Under the pieces are notes generated by a model that ran no database searches, was not told the DNA's origin, and saw only the letters and a program-made list of their open reading frames with translations. A stretch of 64,000 nt of DNA from Pandoraea horticolens. GTDB lineage: Bacteria; Pseudomonadota; Gammaproteobacteria; Burkholderiales; Burkholderiaceae. This document shows positions 8,124 to 17,531 of this stretch, in pieces. Position numbers and translations under genes: made by a program. Where the stretch lies: the NCBI RefSeq assembly GCF_902459555.1, contig NZ_CABPSM010000013.1, positions 62,001 through 126,000 on the forward strand, written 5' to 3'. The first letter of the stretch is position 1. Every line of letters starts with the position of its first letter.

Positions 8124-9519
8124 TGGTTGTCTCCGTTGTCTTGAGTGCGGCGCGCGCGGCCTGCGTCCCGGCAATGCGCCCGAAGGCCGTGCCGATCGAC
8201 ATGCCGACGCCCGCTGTGTAGCCCTTACCGAGCACGTTCCCGGCCATCGTTTCGCCGGCTACGAACAGGTTCTCACTGGCTTTGCCGCCGAAGTGAACCT
8301 GCGCGCGGTCATTGGTCTTTAGTCCGAGATACGTGAATGTGATGCCTGGCCGCAACGCATAACCGTAGAACGGCGGCGTCTCGATGCGGCGCGCCCAATG
8401 CGTCTTGGGCGGCGCGAGGCCTTCGGTGTGGCAGTCGTCGAGCGCGGTGTGGTCGAAGGTGCCGTCGCGGCATGAATCGTTATAGCGCGTGAGCGTTTCC
8501 ATGAAGCGCGCTTCCGGCAGCCCGAGCTTGCGCGCGAGTTCCGGTAGCGTGTTGGCCATTTCGCCCGGAAACACCGGCGGCATGAAGCGGCCAATTGCTT
8601 TCGAGTCAATGATCGAATAGCCGATCTGCCCTGGCTGATGCGCAACGAGCCGTCCCCATATTGCATAGCGCTTCGGCCAAAAATCCTCGCCTTCGTCGTA
8701 GAATCGCTCGGCGTCACGATTCACCACGACGCCCAGCGACACGCAGTCGATGCGCGTGCAGATGCCGCCGTCATACAGCGGCGCGCGTGCATCGATGGCG
8801 ACGCAGTGCGACTGAGACGGGTCGCCGATCATGTCCGCACCGGCGTCGGTCATATGCTTGATGAGCACGCCCTTGTTGAAGCGCGTGCCGCGAATCAGGA
8901 AGTTGTCGGCGGGCCATTCACCGCGCTCGTTTTGCCCCCACGCTTCGCGCAGCCATTCGCGATTTGATTCAAAGCCGCCTGCCGCCAGCACACAGGCGCG
9001 CGCCTCGAAGCGCTGGCTGCCGCTGCGCGCCGCGATGAAGAGGCTGCCGTCGAGTTCAAGCGAATCGACGGGTGTTTCGTAGCGGATATCGACGCCGAGC
9101 GCTTCGGCACTGCGGTAATACGCGTTGACGAGCGCCTTGCCGCCCCCCATGAAGAACGCGTTGGTGCGTGCCACGTGCAGCGCACCGGACAGCGGCGGCT
9201 GGAAGCGCACGCCGTGTTTCTGCATCCATGGCCGGCACGACGATGACGCACGGATCGTCAGCCGCGCGAGATGCTCATTCGTGATGCCGCCGGTGACTTT
9301 CAGCAGGTCCTGCCAGAATTCCTCTTCCGGATAGGCATCGACGAGAACGTCTTGCGGCGCATCGTGCATGCAGCGCAGATTGCGCGTGTGTTGCGAGTTG
9401 CCGCCGCGCCATTCGCGCGGCGCGGATTCGAGAACCAGGACCGAGGCACCCGCCTCGCGCGCCATCAACGCGGCACACAGCGCGGCATTACCTCCTCCGA
9501 TTACGAGCACATCGACCAT
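8110..9519 (-). CDS. tcuA: FAD-dependent tricarballylate dehydrogenase TcuA
   Basis: A 469-residue flavoprotein of the fumarate reductase/succinate dehydrogenase flavoprotein family. The dinucleotide motif [19 protein letters not shown] lies at the N-terminus, followed by the family-typical [10 protein letters not shown] loop. The C-terminal FAD-binding segment [31 protein letters not shown] matches TcuA/3-ketosteroid dehydrogenase-like enzymes. Known TcuA oxidises tricarballylate to cis-aconitate, which enters the citric acid cycle. It overlaps tcuB and sits 63 bases downstream of tcuR, all in one direction. The full set of four genes makes the assignment firm; substrate range was not tested. 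Confidence 0.93.
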   Translation of the reverse strand: MVDVLVIGGGNAALCAALMAREAGASVLVLESAPREWRGGNSQHTRNLRCMHDAPQDVLVDAYPEEEFWQDLLKVTGGITNEHLARLTIRASSSCRPWMQKHGVRFQPPLSGALHVARTNAFFMGGGKALVNAYYRSAEALGVDIRYETPVDSLELDGSLFIAARSGSQRFEARACVLAAGGFESNREWLREAWGQNERGEWPADNFLIRGTRFNKGVLIKHMTDAGADMIGDPSQSHCVAIDARAPLYDGGICTRIDCVSLGVVVNRDAERFYDEGEDFWPKRYAIWGRLVAHQPGQIGYSIIDSKAIGRFMPPVFPGEMANTLPELARKLGLPEARFMETLTRYNDSCRDGTFDHTALDDCHTEGLAPPKTHWARRIETPPFYGYALRPGITFTYLGLKTNDRAQVHFGGKASENLFVAGETMAGNVLGKGYTAGVGMSIGTAFGRIAGTQAARAALKTTETTSAAV

Positions 9520-9582
9520 CAGACTTGTCTCCTTGTGGACAAATCGTAAAGGTCTCGTGCCCGCGTCGCTACCAGCCAGCCG

Positions 9583-10536
9583 TCAAGGGGTCTTCACTTT
9601 TTGTAAAGGCTGAGGCTCCCGCAGCCGCGCGCCGGGCCAGCGCCCCTCCTGCACCAGTTGACGGGCGACATCGGCGAGTACTACGCGCGCAGCGAGAGCG
9701 GCGGGAGACAGTTCGTCGTCGGAGATGCTTGCGAGCATATTGGGCCGCGTGGCGTATTTCTCCGCGACGGGCACGCTCGTCAGTACCACGTTCTCGGGCC
9801 TTGCGAGCGCCGCGCCCGGCTGTATCGTCGCGCCGATGCCGGTGCGCACGAAGTCCATCAGGAGCGCAAGGCCGTCGACTTCGGCGACGATGTTGGGCTC
9901 GTACTCGGCGCGCCTGAACGCCGATAACAGCTGCGAACGCAGCCCGTGCGTGCCGCTAGGGAGAATCAGCGGAAGCCTGCCGAGATTTTTCAGCCGGACG
10001 GATGCGCTCGTCGGCATGCCATCGAGATCGCCCGCACCGATCAGGAACAGCCGCTCGTCCAGCAGCGGCAGCACGCTCCAACGTTGCGCGGGCTCCTCAC
10101 GGAACAGCACGGCGAGATCGATCTGACGCGCGCTCAACATGGACGCAAGATAACCGGAGAGGCTTTCGACCATGTGCAGCCGCACATCGGGATAGCGCAA
10201 GCGCATGGCCTGCATGAATGCGACACCTAGCACGCTCGCCGTGCTCGGCGCCATGCCGACGCTGACATGGCCCGACAAACGAGCTGAGCGTGCAGCGAGC
10301 GCGGCATCGTCGATATGACGCAGCGCGAGTTGCGCCTGACGCCAGAACGCCAAACCTGCGTCGGTCGGAACGACACCGCCCGAGGTGCGTTGCAGCAGAC
10401 GCGTGGACAGTTCGCCTTCGAGACGGCTGATCTGCTGACTCAATGCCGAGGTCACCACGCCGAGTTCCAGCGCTGCCTTGCCCATGCTTCCGTGTTCCAC
10501 GACGCTGAGAAAATAACGTAGTTGTCTGATTTCCAT
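9583..10536 (-). CDS. tcuR: LysR-family regulator TcuR of the tricarballylate genes
   Basis: A 317-residue LysR protein. The N-terminal winged helix is MEIRQLRYFLSVVEHGSMGKAA with the recognition segment VVTSALSQQISRLEGEL, and the periplasmic-binding-protein-like effector domain spans about 90-300. It lies directly upstream of tcuA on the same strand, as tcuR does in Salmonella. There the regulator activates tcuABC in response to tricarballylate. Unlike most LysR genes it is not divergent from its target. The symbol is given on context plus family; the effector domain alone would not identify it. Confidence 0.82.
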   Translation of the reverse strand: MEIRQLRYFLSVVEHGSMGKAALELGVVTSALSQQISRLEGELSTRLLQRTSGGVVPTDAGLAFWRQAQLALRHIDDAALAARSARLSGHVSVGMAPSTASVLGVAFMQAMRLRYPDVRLHMVESLSGYLASMLSARQIDLAVLFREEPAQRWSVLPLLDERLFLIGAGDLDGMPTSASVRLKNLGRLPLILPSGTHGLRSQLLSAFRRAEYEPNIVAEVDGLALLMDFVRTGIGATIQPGAALARPENVVLTSVPVAEKYATRPNMLASISDDELSPAALAARVVLADVARQLVQEGRWPGARLREPQPLQKVKTP

Positions 10537-10912
10537 TCCGTGATCGGTCAGAAGGATTAGGCGGATATTTTGACAGAACCCATCGTGGCCTTTCCAAAAG
10601 ATATATCCTCGGCATAGGTGCCGCAGCGCGTCCCCCGTAGCGTCTGCTACCGGTGTGAAAACGGACTACGGTTCGGTTGAACGACCCGATCATGGCCGAT
10701 TGCGGCCGATCACAAGCGTTTGCTTCCGACCCGTATCGGCCTATCGGTCAACATGTGTTGAAAGTCAGCTACCCGGATATAACGGCCATTGCTGCAAGCG
10801 AAGTTGGTCGGTAAGTAAAGAGCCGACTTGCCTCATCTACACCTGCAGTTGATTGCCTTATGAAAGAAGTACCCGAACGACGTTCGGGCGGAGGCATGGC
10901 ATTGGGTTAGCT
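10537..10912. repeat. 376-bp non-coding stretch rich in degenerate GGCCGAT-type repeats
   Basis: This stretch lies between tcuR and the end of the epoxide hydrolase gene. From about 10679 to 10800 there are several near-copies of CCGATxxxGGCC and GGCCxATCGG blocks (CATGGCCGATTGCGGCCGATC, then ATCGGCCTATCGG, then ACGGCCATTGC). They look like a worn intergenic repeat of the type common in Burkholderia-group genomes. The promoter of tcuR should be at its left end. No gene was recognised. Confidence 0.45.
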
Positions 10913-12070
10913 TTAGCGGAGACTCGCAAAGGTCGAGCGAATATCGCCTACCAGAGCATCCGGATTCTCCAGCGCGGCGAAATGGCCACCCTGCTGGTGT
11001 TCAGCAAAGTGCCGCACGTCGCTGTAGCGTTGTTCAATCCAGCGTCGCGATTTACGCACCTGTTCGCCAGCAAGCATGGTGAATCCAGATGGCACGACAA
11101 TTGGACGATCGATGCGAGCCGCAGAGGACCAGTTGGATCGCTTTAATTCCCAATAGAGTCGTGCCGACGAAGCTGACGCATTGGGTATCCAATACAACAT
11201 GATGTCGTCGAGTATTTCGTCGAGCGTAAAGGAAGCTTCTACGTTGCCTGCCGTACCACACGTGTCCTGGAACATTGCGTAAATCCACGCTGCCTGGGCG
11301 ACTGGAGAATCTGCGAGCGCGTAGCCTATCGTCTGCGGTCGGGTCTGCTGCACCTGGGCGTATCCAGATAGCGTACTCCAGAAATACCGGGCACTGGCGA
11401 GCATGCCCTTTTCATCCGGCGTAGCGTCGCGGATTTCGTCTGGCGTGGGCATGAACATCGCGAAGTTCAGATGGATACCGATAAGCTCGGGGAGCGCCAG
11501 TGACGCGACCTCGTCGGTCACACCTGCGCCAAAATCGCCGCCCTGCATAGCCCAGCGTTCGTAGCCAAGCCGCCGCATCAGCTCAACGTAAGTACGCCCA
11601 ATGCGAGACATATCCCACCCGGGTTCGCTCGGTTTGCCGGAGAAGCCAAATCCAGGCATTGACGGAATGACGAGGTGAAACGCCTGCTTCGGATCGTCGC
11701 CATGTGCGGCGGGATTGCTGAGCGGCGCTATCACCTTGCGGAATTCAAGCACAGAGCCGGGCCAACCATGCGCCATCAGCAAGGGAATCGCGTCAGGCTC
11801 AGGTGACCGAATGTGAAGAAAATGGATGTCCAGGCCGTCAATGGTCGTCTTGAACTGCCCGAAGTCATTCAACATCGACTCGCAGCGACGCCAGTCGTAA
11901 CCGTCCATCCAATGCGCGACCAGTGCCTGCAGCTTTAAGAGTTGCGGACCCTGGCTCGTGTCATTGACGGTTTCACGGTCTGGCCAGCGCGCCCGCTGCA
12001 GTCGCCCGCGCAACTCGGACAGCTCCTGCCCAGACACATTGAGCTGAAACGGCTTGATCAGATCACTCAT
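10913..12070 (-). CDS. Epoxide hydrolase (alpha/beta hydrolase, microsomal-type N-terminal domain)
   Basis: A 385-residue enzyme of the EphA/microsomal epoxide hydrolase group. The N-terminal lid-like region (IKPFQLNVSGQELSELRGRL...RW) is the epoxide-hydrolase N-domain. The oxyanion motif HGWPGS is at 101-106, the nucleophile Asp179 sits in GGDFGAG, and a His near 364 (QQGGHFAALENPD) completes the charge relay. Such enzymes open epoxides to diols through an alkyl-enzyme ester. It overlaps the upstream NmrA-like gene by four bases (ATGA), so the two are cotranscribed. The natural epoxide is unknown. A divergent LysR gene at 13114 is the probable regulator. Confidence 0.88.
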   Translation of the reverse strand: MSDLIKPFQLNVSGQELSELRGRLQRARWPDRETVNDTSQGPQLLKLQALVAHWMDGYDWRRCESMLNDFGQFKTTIDGLDIHFLHIRSPEPDAIPLLMAHGWPGSVLEFRKVIAPLSNPAAHGDDPKQAFHLVIPSMPGFGFSGKPSEPGWDMSRIGRTYVELMRRLGYERWAMQGGDFGAGVTDEVASLALPELIGIHLNFAMFMPTPDEIRDATPDEKGMLASARYFWSTLSGYAQVQQTRPQTIGYALADSPVAQAAWIYAMFQDTCGTAGNVEASFTLDEILDDIMLYWIPNASASSARLYWELKRSNWSSAARIDRPIVVPSGFTMLAGEQVRKSRRWIEQRYSDVRHFAEHQQGGHFAALENPDALVGDIRSTFASLR

Positions 12071-12996
12071 CGCGTGCTGCCCCTGGTTATGTAGTAACGT
12101 TTCATGAAGTCGAGGAGCGATGTCGGCCGCACTGTCGGATATTGGTCATTTGCGATGTCGCGCAAAGTCCCTTCGCCCGACATCATCGGTAGCAGATACT
12201 GGAGCGGCAGCATTGCCATCGGATGAGCACCGGCCTTCGCCATTCGCCGTAGTTCGGCATATCCGTCTGCGATCGAGCCTCGACGCACCCGACGAAGCTC
12301 CTTGCCCGTTGCCGCTGCATAGTCACCTGCAATCTGAGCAATGGTGCGGCAATCACCTGCCACGGACACTATCCTGTTAACCGCCGCAGGATCCTCGACG
12401 GCAGCCACTATCCAAGCTGCAACGTCTTTCATGGAGGTGAAATCGAGGGCCACTTCATCGTCTCCCCAGTAAGTGATCGTGCCCGCCTCGGCGTCGATCA
12501 GACCGGGGTTGGAGAACACGGCCTCCATGAATCCACCGTTCAGGATGTGGGTATAGCCGATGCCACTCGGGGCGACCTTGCGATCGAAGGTCCGCCGCAT
12601 GTCGAGATAAGGGTTAAGGCCCTCAGGGATTGAGAACAGGTTCTCAGAGAAGTCTGACGGAACAAATCGCCCGACGCCCGCCGCGAGCGCTGCCTCAAGC
12701 AACCGGGACTGACCGTCAATGATGGTATCAGGGCCACCCTGAACTGCTGAAATAATGGTACCGACGCCTGCACAGGCGTGCTTGAGGCTGAGCGGGTCGT
12801 CCAGGTCCATATTGACGACGGTTACGCCGTTCGCTATCCACCCTCTTGCCCGATTGCCGTGTTTGCCTGCTGAACCGCCGCGAACACCCGCACGGATCTC
12901 CCTGGCGGGCCGTGTGCGAAGTAACGCATCGATGATTCGGTGCCCCAGATCGCCGGCGGCGCCGGCGATCAAATAGCTCGTGTGAGTGTTCTCCAT
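12067..12996 (-). CDS. NmrA/isoflavone-reductase-like NAD(P)-binding protein
   Basis: A 309-residue atypical SDR of the NmrA/PCBER group. The N-terminal dinucleotide motif AGAAGDLGHRIIDALL is a GxxGxxG variant (residues about 12-26). Further on are VGRFVPSDFSEN, equivalent to the family segment KRFxPSEFG, and DVAAWIVAAVEDP. Members either reduce aromatic or ether substrates or act as redox-sensing proteins without catalysis; the catalytic Lys typical of isoflavone reductases is not obvious here. A ribosome-binding site GAGGGAGAA precedes the ATG. It is first in an operon with the epoxide hydrolase. Confidence 0.82.
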   Translation of the reverse strand: MENTHTSYLIAGAAGDLGHRIIDALLRTRPAREIRAGVRGGSAGKHGNRARGWIANGVTVVNMDLDDPLSLKHACAGVGTIISAVQGGPDTIIDGQSRLLEAALAAGVGRFVPSDFSENLFSIPEGLNPYLDMRRTFDRKVAPSGIGYTHILNGGFMEAVFSNPGLIDAEAGTITYWGDDEVALDFTSMKDVAAWIVAAVEDPAAVNRIVSVAGDCRTIAQIAGDYAAATGKELRRVRRGSIADGYAELRRMAKAGAHPMAMLPLQYLLPMMSGEGTLRDIANDQYPTVRPTSLLDFMKRYYITRGSTR

Positions 12997-13113
12997 TTCT
13001 CCCTCGGTTCGTCATGACGCGCGGTGTATGTCGTCGGGGAGAAGTCTAGGGCGTTCCGAGTTTGAATATAAGATAGCTTAATCGCGACTCACTGTTCCGG
13101 AAAACGACACGAA

Positions 13114-14010
13114 ATGGACCAGGCCGACCTCATCATATTTCTTCGATTAGCCGATAGCGGAAGCCTTTCGGGCACGGCACGGATGCTGAAGTCCCCCAAA
13201 TCGTCCGTAAGCCGGGCGCTCTTACGATTGGAAACAGAGATTGGATCAGCGCTCTTCGACCGGTCCACACGACACTTCAGGCTAACTGACGCGGGAAAAC
13301 TGCTACTACCCTACGCGTCGCGGGCAGTTCACGACCTGCAGGAAGCACAGGCAATCATCGATGGTTACGCGGGGGAGCCACGCGGGCTGCTACGTATTAA
13401 CACAACGCAATCGTTCGCACAGGGACTCATTGCGCCCATGCTGCCTGACTTTCTCGACCGCTATCCGGAACTGACCGTCGAGCTAACCACGGACTCAAAT
13501 TACGTTGACATTGCGCGCGAAGGTATCGACGTAGCGGTGCGCGTCGGCACACTTCCTGACTCGTCGCTCATCGCTCGCAGACTGCCACCGGTCGAATTGT
13601 GGCTATGCGCAAGTCCATTCTACCTATCGCGGTCGGGCGTTCCGACGGAGGCAACTGAACTTCATGGACATAGGCTCGTCGTTCGGGAGGCACCCACGAG
13701 CTGGGTCTTTCAGGATGGCCAAACGGAATTGACCGTACAGCCGCGAGGTTCGGCAATCATCCCGGACGCGGCTGCGCAGAAGATCGTTCTTGAAGGCGGC
13801 GGCGGGATTGGTTTTCTTCCAAGCTACCTCGCGGCTCCCGCCTTGACGGCCGGTACCCTGGTGCGGGTGCTTCCGTCATTGAGACGAGAACCCATTGAGC
13901 TTCACGCGCTGTATCCGACTCACCGCAGCATGTCAGCAAAGGTCCGCGCCTTCATTGATGCCCTGATTGGTCACCTTGATACGGTCAAGCTAACGTGCTC
14001 TCGCAACTAA
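13114..14010 (+). CDS. LysR-family regulator
   Basis: A 298-residue LysR protein of the DNA-binding/CrgA-like subgroup: MDQADLIIFLRLADSGSLSGTARMLKSPKSSVSRALLRLE, then the subgroup-typical segment EPRGLLRINTTQSFAQGLIAPMLPDFLDRYPEL in the effector domain. It is divergent from the NmrA-epoxide hydrolase operon with 117 bases between starts, the usual position for a regulator of that operon. The intergenic sequence is AT-richer (about 13060-13085) and should hold both promoters. The effector is unknown. Confidence 0.88.
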   Translation: MDQADLIIFLRLADSGSLSGTARMLKSPKSSVSRALLRLETEIGSALFDRSTRHFRLTDAGKLLLPYASRAVHDLQEAQAIIDGYAGEPRGLLRINTTQSFAQGLIAPMLPDFLDRYPELTVELTTDSNYVDIAREGIDVAVRVGTLPDSSLIARRLPPVELWLCASPFYLSRSGVPTEATELHGHRLVVREAPTSWVFQDGQTELTVQPRGSAIIPDAAAQKIVLEGGGGIGFLPSYLAAPALTAGTLVRVLPSLRREPIELHALYPTHRSMSAKVRAFIDALIGHLDTVKLTCSRN

Positions 14011-14183
14011 CAACTGTCCTCCGTAGGCGAGCATCGACGCATTGCTAGCGGCAAGTGCCGAACGAAAGCACGGACTGAACGTCGCTTAGCTGCGTGCCGC
14101 AGACCCTTGAATGTCCGGCGCCTTCGCCCGTCGACTGACCGGCATTGGCCGGACAGCGTCCGAGAGCCGTCCGGTCGCGTCGG

Positions 14184-14417
14184 TCACACGTCGGTTTGCT
14201 CCGCCATCCCAATTGGCGTCGTCGACCTCAATGCCGATATCCACTCAGGGAATATCGCTGCATCCATCGGAACGCCTTTACCATTCGGCTCACTCCACAA
14301 TGCAAGGCTACCGAGGAGTGAGCCGAGTTCTTCCGGGCGGTCGGACCGCTCCCATTCCCTCTCGAGAAACTCGAACATGATGAGGTACGCCCGGCGCAAC
14401 GTAACAGGCGTTTCCAT
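14184..14417 (-). CDS. Small conserved-looking hypothetical protein
   Basis: A 77-residue acidic protein starting METPVTLRRAYLIMFEFLERE at the ATG at 14417. The body (ERSDRPEELGSLLGSLALWS ... AAIFPEWISALR) resembles small bacterial proteins with a T-L-x-x-A-Y-x-x-M-F-x-F-L-E opening and a D-P-A-x-W-x-D-W ending. That pattern is recalled from memory and was not checked. It lies 29 bases downstream of the hydantoinase stop on the same strand and could be the last gene of that operon. No function is assigned. Confidence 0.55.
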   Translation of the reverse strand: METPVTLRRAYLIMFEFLEREWERSDRPEELGSLLGSLALWSEPNGKGVPMDAAIFPEWISALRSTTPIGMAEQTDV

Positions 14418-14446
14418 TGATGGATCGCAGTGGACGACCAAGGCGC

Positions 14447-15931
14447 CTACATCCCCAACGCCTCGAGCCACGGAAATACTTTTCCCGCAGTCTTCCGCGT
14501 ATGTCGCGACCGGTGTAACGCCACCGGCCGTTCACACGGCAAAAACCGCCCGCGCCCTGGCGCATCAGCAACGAACCCGGTATCGCGCTGCCACACGGCA
14601 TCGCCGCGCGAAATCGTGATGCCCGGCCACGCGCGCACCAGACGCCCCTCATACGGCGTGTAATCAACGTTGTGATGCAGGTCCGCGTTGCAGATAGGAC
14701 GCGGCTCGAACGTGTCCCAGATCACCAGATCGGCATCGGCGCCAATGGCGATCGTGCCTTTGCGCGGATGCAGGCCATACAGCTTGGCCGGCCCCGTCGA
14801 TGTCATCTCGACAAACCGGTTCACGTCGATGCGCCCAGCCAGCACGCCCTCGGAAAACAGCAGCGCGAGCCTCGTCTCCAGACCGGGGATGCCGTTCGGC
14901 ACCTTGTCGAATGTGGCTTGCTCGCCGTGCGCCTTCTTGCCATGCGGACCCTCGAAACGAAACGGCGCGTGGTCCGATGAAAAAACGCTGAACACACCAT
15001 GATCGAGCGCGCGCCATACGGCATCCTGGTTCGCGGCATCGCGCGGCGGCGGACTGCAAATGCACTTCGCGCCTTCGAAGCCTTCGAGCGCGAGGTCGTC
15101 TTCGGTCAGAAACAGATACTGCGGGCAGGTTTCGGCGTAGATCGGCGCCCCGCGCCACTGCGCCTGCTGGATCTGCTCGATCGCCTCGCGTCCTGACACA
15201 TGCACAATCAGCACAGGCGTATCGAGCATTTCCGATAGGGAAATTGCCCGATGCGTCGCCTCGCGCTCGACTACTGGCACACGCGAGAGCGCGTGATACG
15301 ACGGGGCCGTCAGGCCGCGCGCCAGCATGCGCTCCGTCAGCCAGGCGATGCAGTCGGCGTTCTCGGCATGGATCATCGTCATCGCCCGCTCGCGTCGTGC
15401 GATCGCCAACAGATCGAGGATCTGCCGGTCGTTCAGTTTGAGCGCGTCGTACGTCATATAGATCTTGAACGACGTATAGCCACGCGCGATCAGCGCAGGC
15501 AGTTCGCGCTCCAACACATCCGGCGTCGGATCGGTAACGATCAGATGAAACGCGTAATCGATCAGCGCGCGCCCTTGTGCGCGCCGATGATAGTCGTCGA
15601 CGGCCGCCTGCAAGGTGCCGCCACGCTGCTGGCAGGCAAATGGAATCACCGTCGTCGTACCGCCGCAGGCGGCCGAGCGCGTGCCGCTTGCAAAGTCGTC
15701 GGCCATCACGGAGCCGTCTCCGGTCGGCTGGTCGAGATGGCAATGCGCGTCGACGCCGCCCGGCAGCACCCAGCGCCCTGCCGCATCGATCTCGCGCGCG
15801 CCGCGTGGCAACTGTGCGCCAAGCATGACGATCACGCCGTTGGCGATGCCGATGTCGGCGTTGAACACGTCGGCGCCTGTCGCGATGCGGGCGTTGCGCA
15901 CGACGAGGTCGAGGCACACGTCATCGTTCAT
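14447..15931 (-). CDS. Hydantoinase/dihydropyrimidinase-family cyclic amidohydrolase
   Basis: A 494-residue binuclear-metal amidohydrolase that opens cyclic imides or hydantoins to N-carbamoyl products. All expected ligands are present: His63 and His65 (DAHCH), the bridging carboxylated Lys156 (YTSFKIYMTYD), His188 (MIHAENAD), His244 (IVHVS) and Asp320 (SSDHAPF). The start at 15931 (MNDDVCLDLVVRNARIATG) overlaps the stop of the preceding gene by four bases (ATGA). It is the last enzyme of an operon with an ABC importer and a racemase-fold enzyme. No N-carbamoyl amino acid hydrolase is nearby, so the ring-opened product would be processed by enzymes encoded elsewhere, or the substrate is not a classic hydantoin. 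It could also be a true dihydropyrimidinase, but the neighbours do not suggest pyrimidine catabolism. Confidence 0.88.
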   Translation of the reverse strand: MNDDVCLDLVVRNARIATGADVFNADIGIANGVIVMLGAQLPRGAREIDAAGRWVLPGGVDAHCHLDQPTGDGSVMADDFASGTRSAACGGTTTVIPFACQQRGGTLQAAVDDYHRRAQGRALIDYAFHLIVTDPTPDVLERELPALIARGYTSFKIYMTYDALKLNDRQILDLLAIARRERAMTMIHAENADCIAWLTERMLARGLTAPSYHALSRVPVVEREATHRAISLSEMLDTPVLIVHVSGREAIEQIQQAQWRGAPIYAETCPQYLFLTEDDLALEGFEGAKCICSPPPRDAANQDAVWRALDHGVFSVFSSDHAPFRFEGPHGKKAHGEQATFDKVPNGIPGLETRLALLFSEGVLAGRIDVNRFVEMTSTGPAKLYGLHPRKGTIAIGADADLVIWDTFEPRPICNADLHHNVDYTPYEGRLVRAWPGITISRGDAVWQRDTGFVADAPGRGRFLPCERPVALHRSRHTRKTAGKVFPWLEALGM

Positions 15932-16656
15932 GCGACCTCCGTGAACAACCGCCCCCAGCCGCGCACGCGCGACGGATCCATGCCCGTCAGCCGCAGCGCC
16001 TTCCAGACCACGGTTGCGATCGTGTCGTACACCGGAATGCCGAGTGACTGCTCCAGTTCCTCGACGAGCGGCGCGCCCCGCAGGTTGGTGCAGAAGATCG
16101 TGATCGCATCTGGCTTCGCCTCGGCGACCTCGTGCACCATGCGGCGGATTTCGTCGCCGCTCACCTCGGAGAACGAGAAGTTGTCCTGCTTGCGCAAATG
16201 CCGTTCCGCCACGCACTCGAAGCCGCTCTTCGCGTAGTTTTCGATGATGCGCTCCTGCACATTGTCGAGATACGGCGTGACGAGACCGAAACGGCGCACG
16301 CCGGTCATCGTGAAGATTTCGTTTAGCGCTAGCACCGAGGTGCAAGCGGGAATGCCGGTGCGTTCAGTGATGCGCTCGCATAGCCGTTCATCGGCGTCGA
16401 AACCGAGCCAGCCAGACGAGGTGCCATTCCAGCCGATCACATCGAGCTTCGCGTGGGACAGCAATTCGGCGGCCGCGAGGATTTCGCTGTCGTCGAACTG
16501 CGAGAGTGCCTGTTGCGATAACGCAATCTCCGTGACACGAAAGCGACCGAAATGCACGCTCGCTTCGGGCAGCCCGTCGAGCATGGAGGAGGTAACGGGC
16601 TCAAGCGTCGTATTCGACGACGGTGTGAGCATGCCAAGCAGAATGCGTGCAGTCAT
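15928..16656 (-). CDS. Asp/Glu racemase-superfamily enzyme (arylmalonate decarboxylase-like active site)
   Basis: A 242-residue member of the maleate isomerase/arylmalonate decarboxylase/hydantoin racemase superfamily. These are two-domain enzymes that normally use two cysteines, one per domain. Here the N-terminal Cys position reads WNGTSSGW, with Gly78-Thr79-Ser80 where isomerases carry a Cys. The C-terminal Cys189 is kept (ITIFCTNLRG). A Gly in the first site with a single Cys in the second is the arrangement of arylmalonate decarboxylase (Gly74, Cys188), whose GTS segment forms the dioxyanion hole. A decarboxylase is therefore more likely than a two-base racemase or maleate isomerase. It lies between the ABC ATPase gene and the hydantoinase gene, overlapping the latter by four bases. 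Confidence 0.8.
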   Translation of the reverse strand: MTARILLGMLTPSSNTTLEPVTSSMLDGLPEASVHFGRFRVTEIALSQQALSQFDDSEILAAAELLSHAKLDVIGWNGTSSGWLGFDADERLCERITERTGIPACTSVLALNEIFTMTGVRRFGLVTPYLDNVQERIIENYAKSGFECVAERHLRKQDNFSFSEVSGDEIRRMVHEVAEAKPDAITIFCTNLRGAPLVEELEQSLGIPVYDTIATVVWKALRLTGMDPSRVRGWGRLFTEVA

Positions 16657-16716
16657 GTTGATCGATGCAGATGATTGATGGTCTCGATTATTGGAACCGG
16701 CGGCTAGGGATCCGGG

Positions 16717-17505
16717 TCAGGCAGCCTGCCGCGCGAGCCGGTTGGCCGCTGCGGCTTCTTCGCGGATCAGCGCCAGCACGTGCCGCTTGAGATCGTTGAA
16801 ACGCGGCGATGTGATATCGCGCGGCCGCGGCAAATCCACCGGAATCAGTTCGCGGATACGGCCGGGCCGATGTGTCATCACGGCGACCTGAGTACCGAGC
16901 AGCAAGGCCTCATCGACGCTGTGAGTGACGAATACGATCGTCGAACGCGACTTCTGCCAGATCGTGACGAGTTCCTCCTGAATCTCCGACTTGGTCTGCG
17001 CATCGAGCGCGGCGAACGGCTCGTCCATCAGAATCACGCCAGGATTCAGCAGCAACGCGCGCGCAATGCCGACGCGCTGGCTCATCCCGCCCGACAGCTC
17101 TGCCGGATAGTGATGCTCGAAACCCGTCAAACCGACGAGGTCGATATACGGCTGCGCGAGCGCGTACCGCTCTTTCTTCGAGCGCCCCTGCAGTTTGTGA
17201 TAGAACGCGACGTTCTCCCACACCGGCAACCACGGCATCAACGTGGCCTGCTGGAAGACCATGCCGCGATCGGCGCCGGGCGCATCCACCGCGCGGCCGC
17301 CGACGCGCACCGTGCCGCTGGTGGGCTTCTCGAAACCGGCGATCATATTGAGCAAGGTCGACTTCCCGCAGCCCGACGGGCCGAGCAGGCACAGCAACTC
17401 CTCTTTCTCCAGACTCAACGAAACGTGATCGAGCGTGACGAGGTTCGTACCGCGCTTCGCATCGGCGAAAATCTTGGTGATATCGTCGAATTCGACGTAG
17501 GACAT
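16717..17505 (-). CDS. ABC importer ATP-binding protein (NitT/TauT family)
   Basis: A 262-residue nucleotide-binding subunit. Walker A is GPSGCGKS at 42-49, the signature is LSGGMSQRVGIARALLLNP, Walker B is VILMDEPFAALD, and the switch His is in VFVTHSVDEALLLG. These features match the nitrate/sulfonate/bicarbonate (SsuB/TauB) type. The start at 17505 (MSYVEFDDITKIF) has AAGGAG seven bases upstream; a longer open frame to 17745 has no such support and would overlap the permease gene. It works with the permease at 17532-18431 and the binding protein at 18447-19457. Confidence 0.93.
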   Translation of the reverse strand: MSYVEFDDITKIFADAKRGTNLVTLDHVSLSLEKEELLCLLGPSGCGKSTLLNMIAGFEKPTSGTVRVGGRAVDAPGADRGMVFQQATLMPWLPVWENVAFYHKLQGRSKKERYALAQPYIDLVGLTGFEHHYPAELSGGMSQRVGIARALLLNPGVILMDEPFAALDAQTKSEIQEELVTIWQKSRSTIVFVTHSVDEALLLGTQVAVMTHRPGRIRELIPVDLPRPRDITSPRFNDLKRHVLALIREEAAAANRLARQAA

Positions 17506-17531
17506 GATCAGACTCCTTCGATGACTCGTGT

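Noticed and set aside
14664-15917. Leftward 417-codon frame overlapping the hydantoinase gene
   Set aside because: Arg-rich shadow in another frame. All metal ligands of the hydantoinase lie in the chosen frame.
15928-16656. Naming this gene hydantoin racemase because of its hydantoinase neighbour
   Set aside because: The first catalytic Cys is absent (Gly78), which does not fit two-base racemisation.
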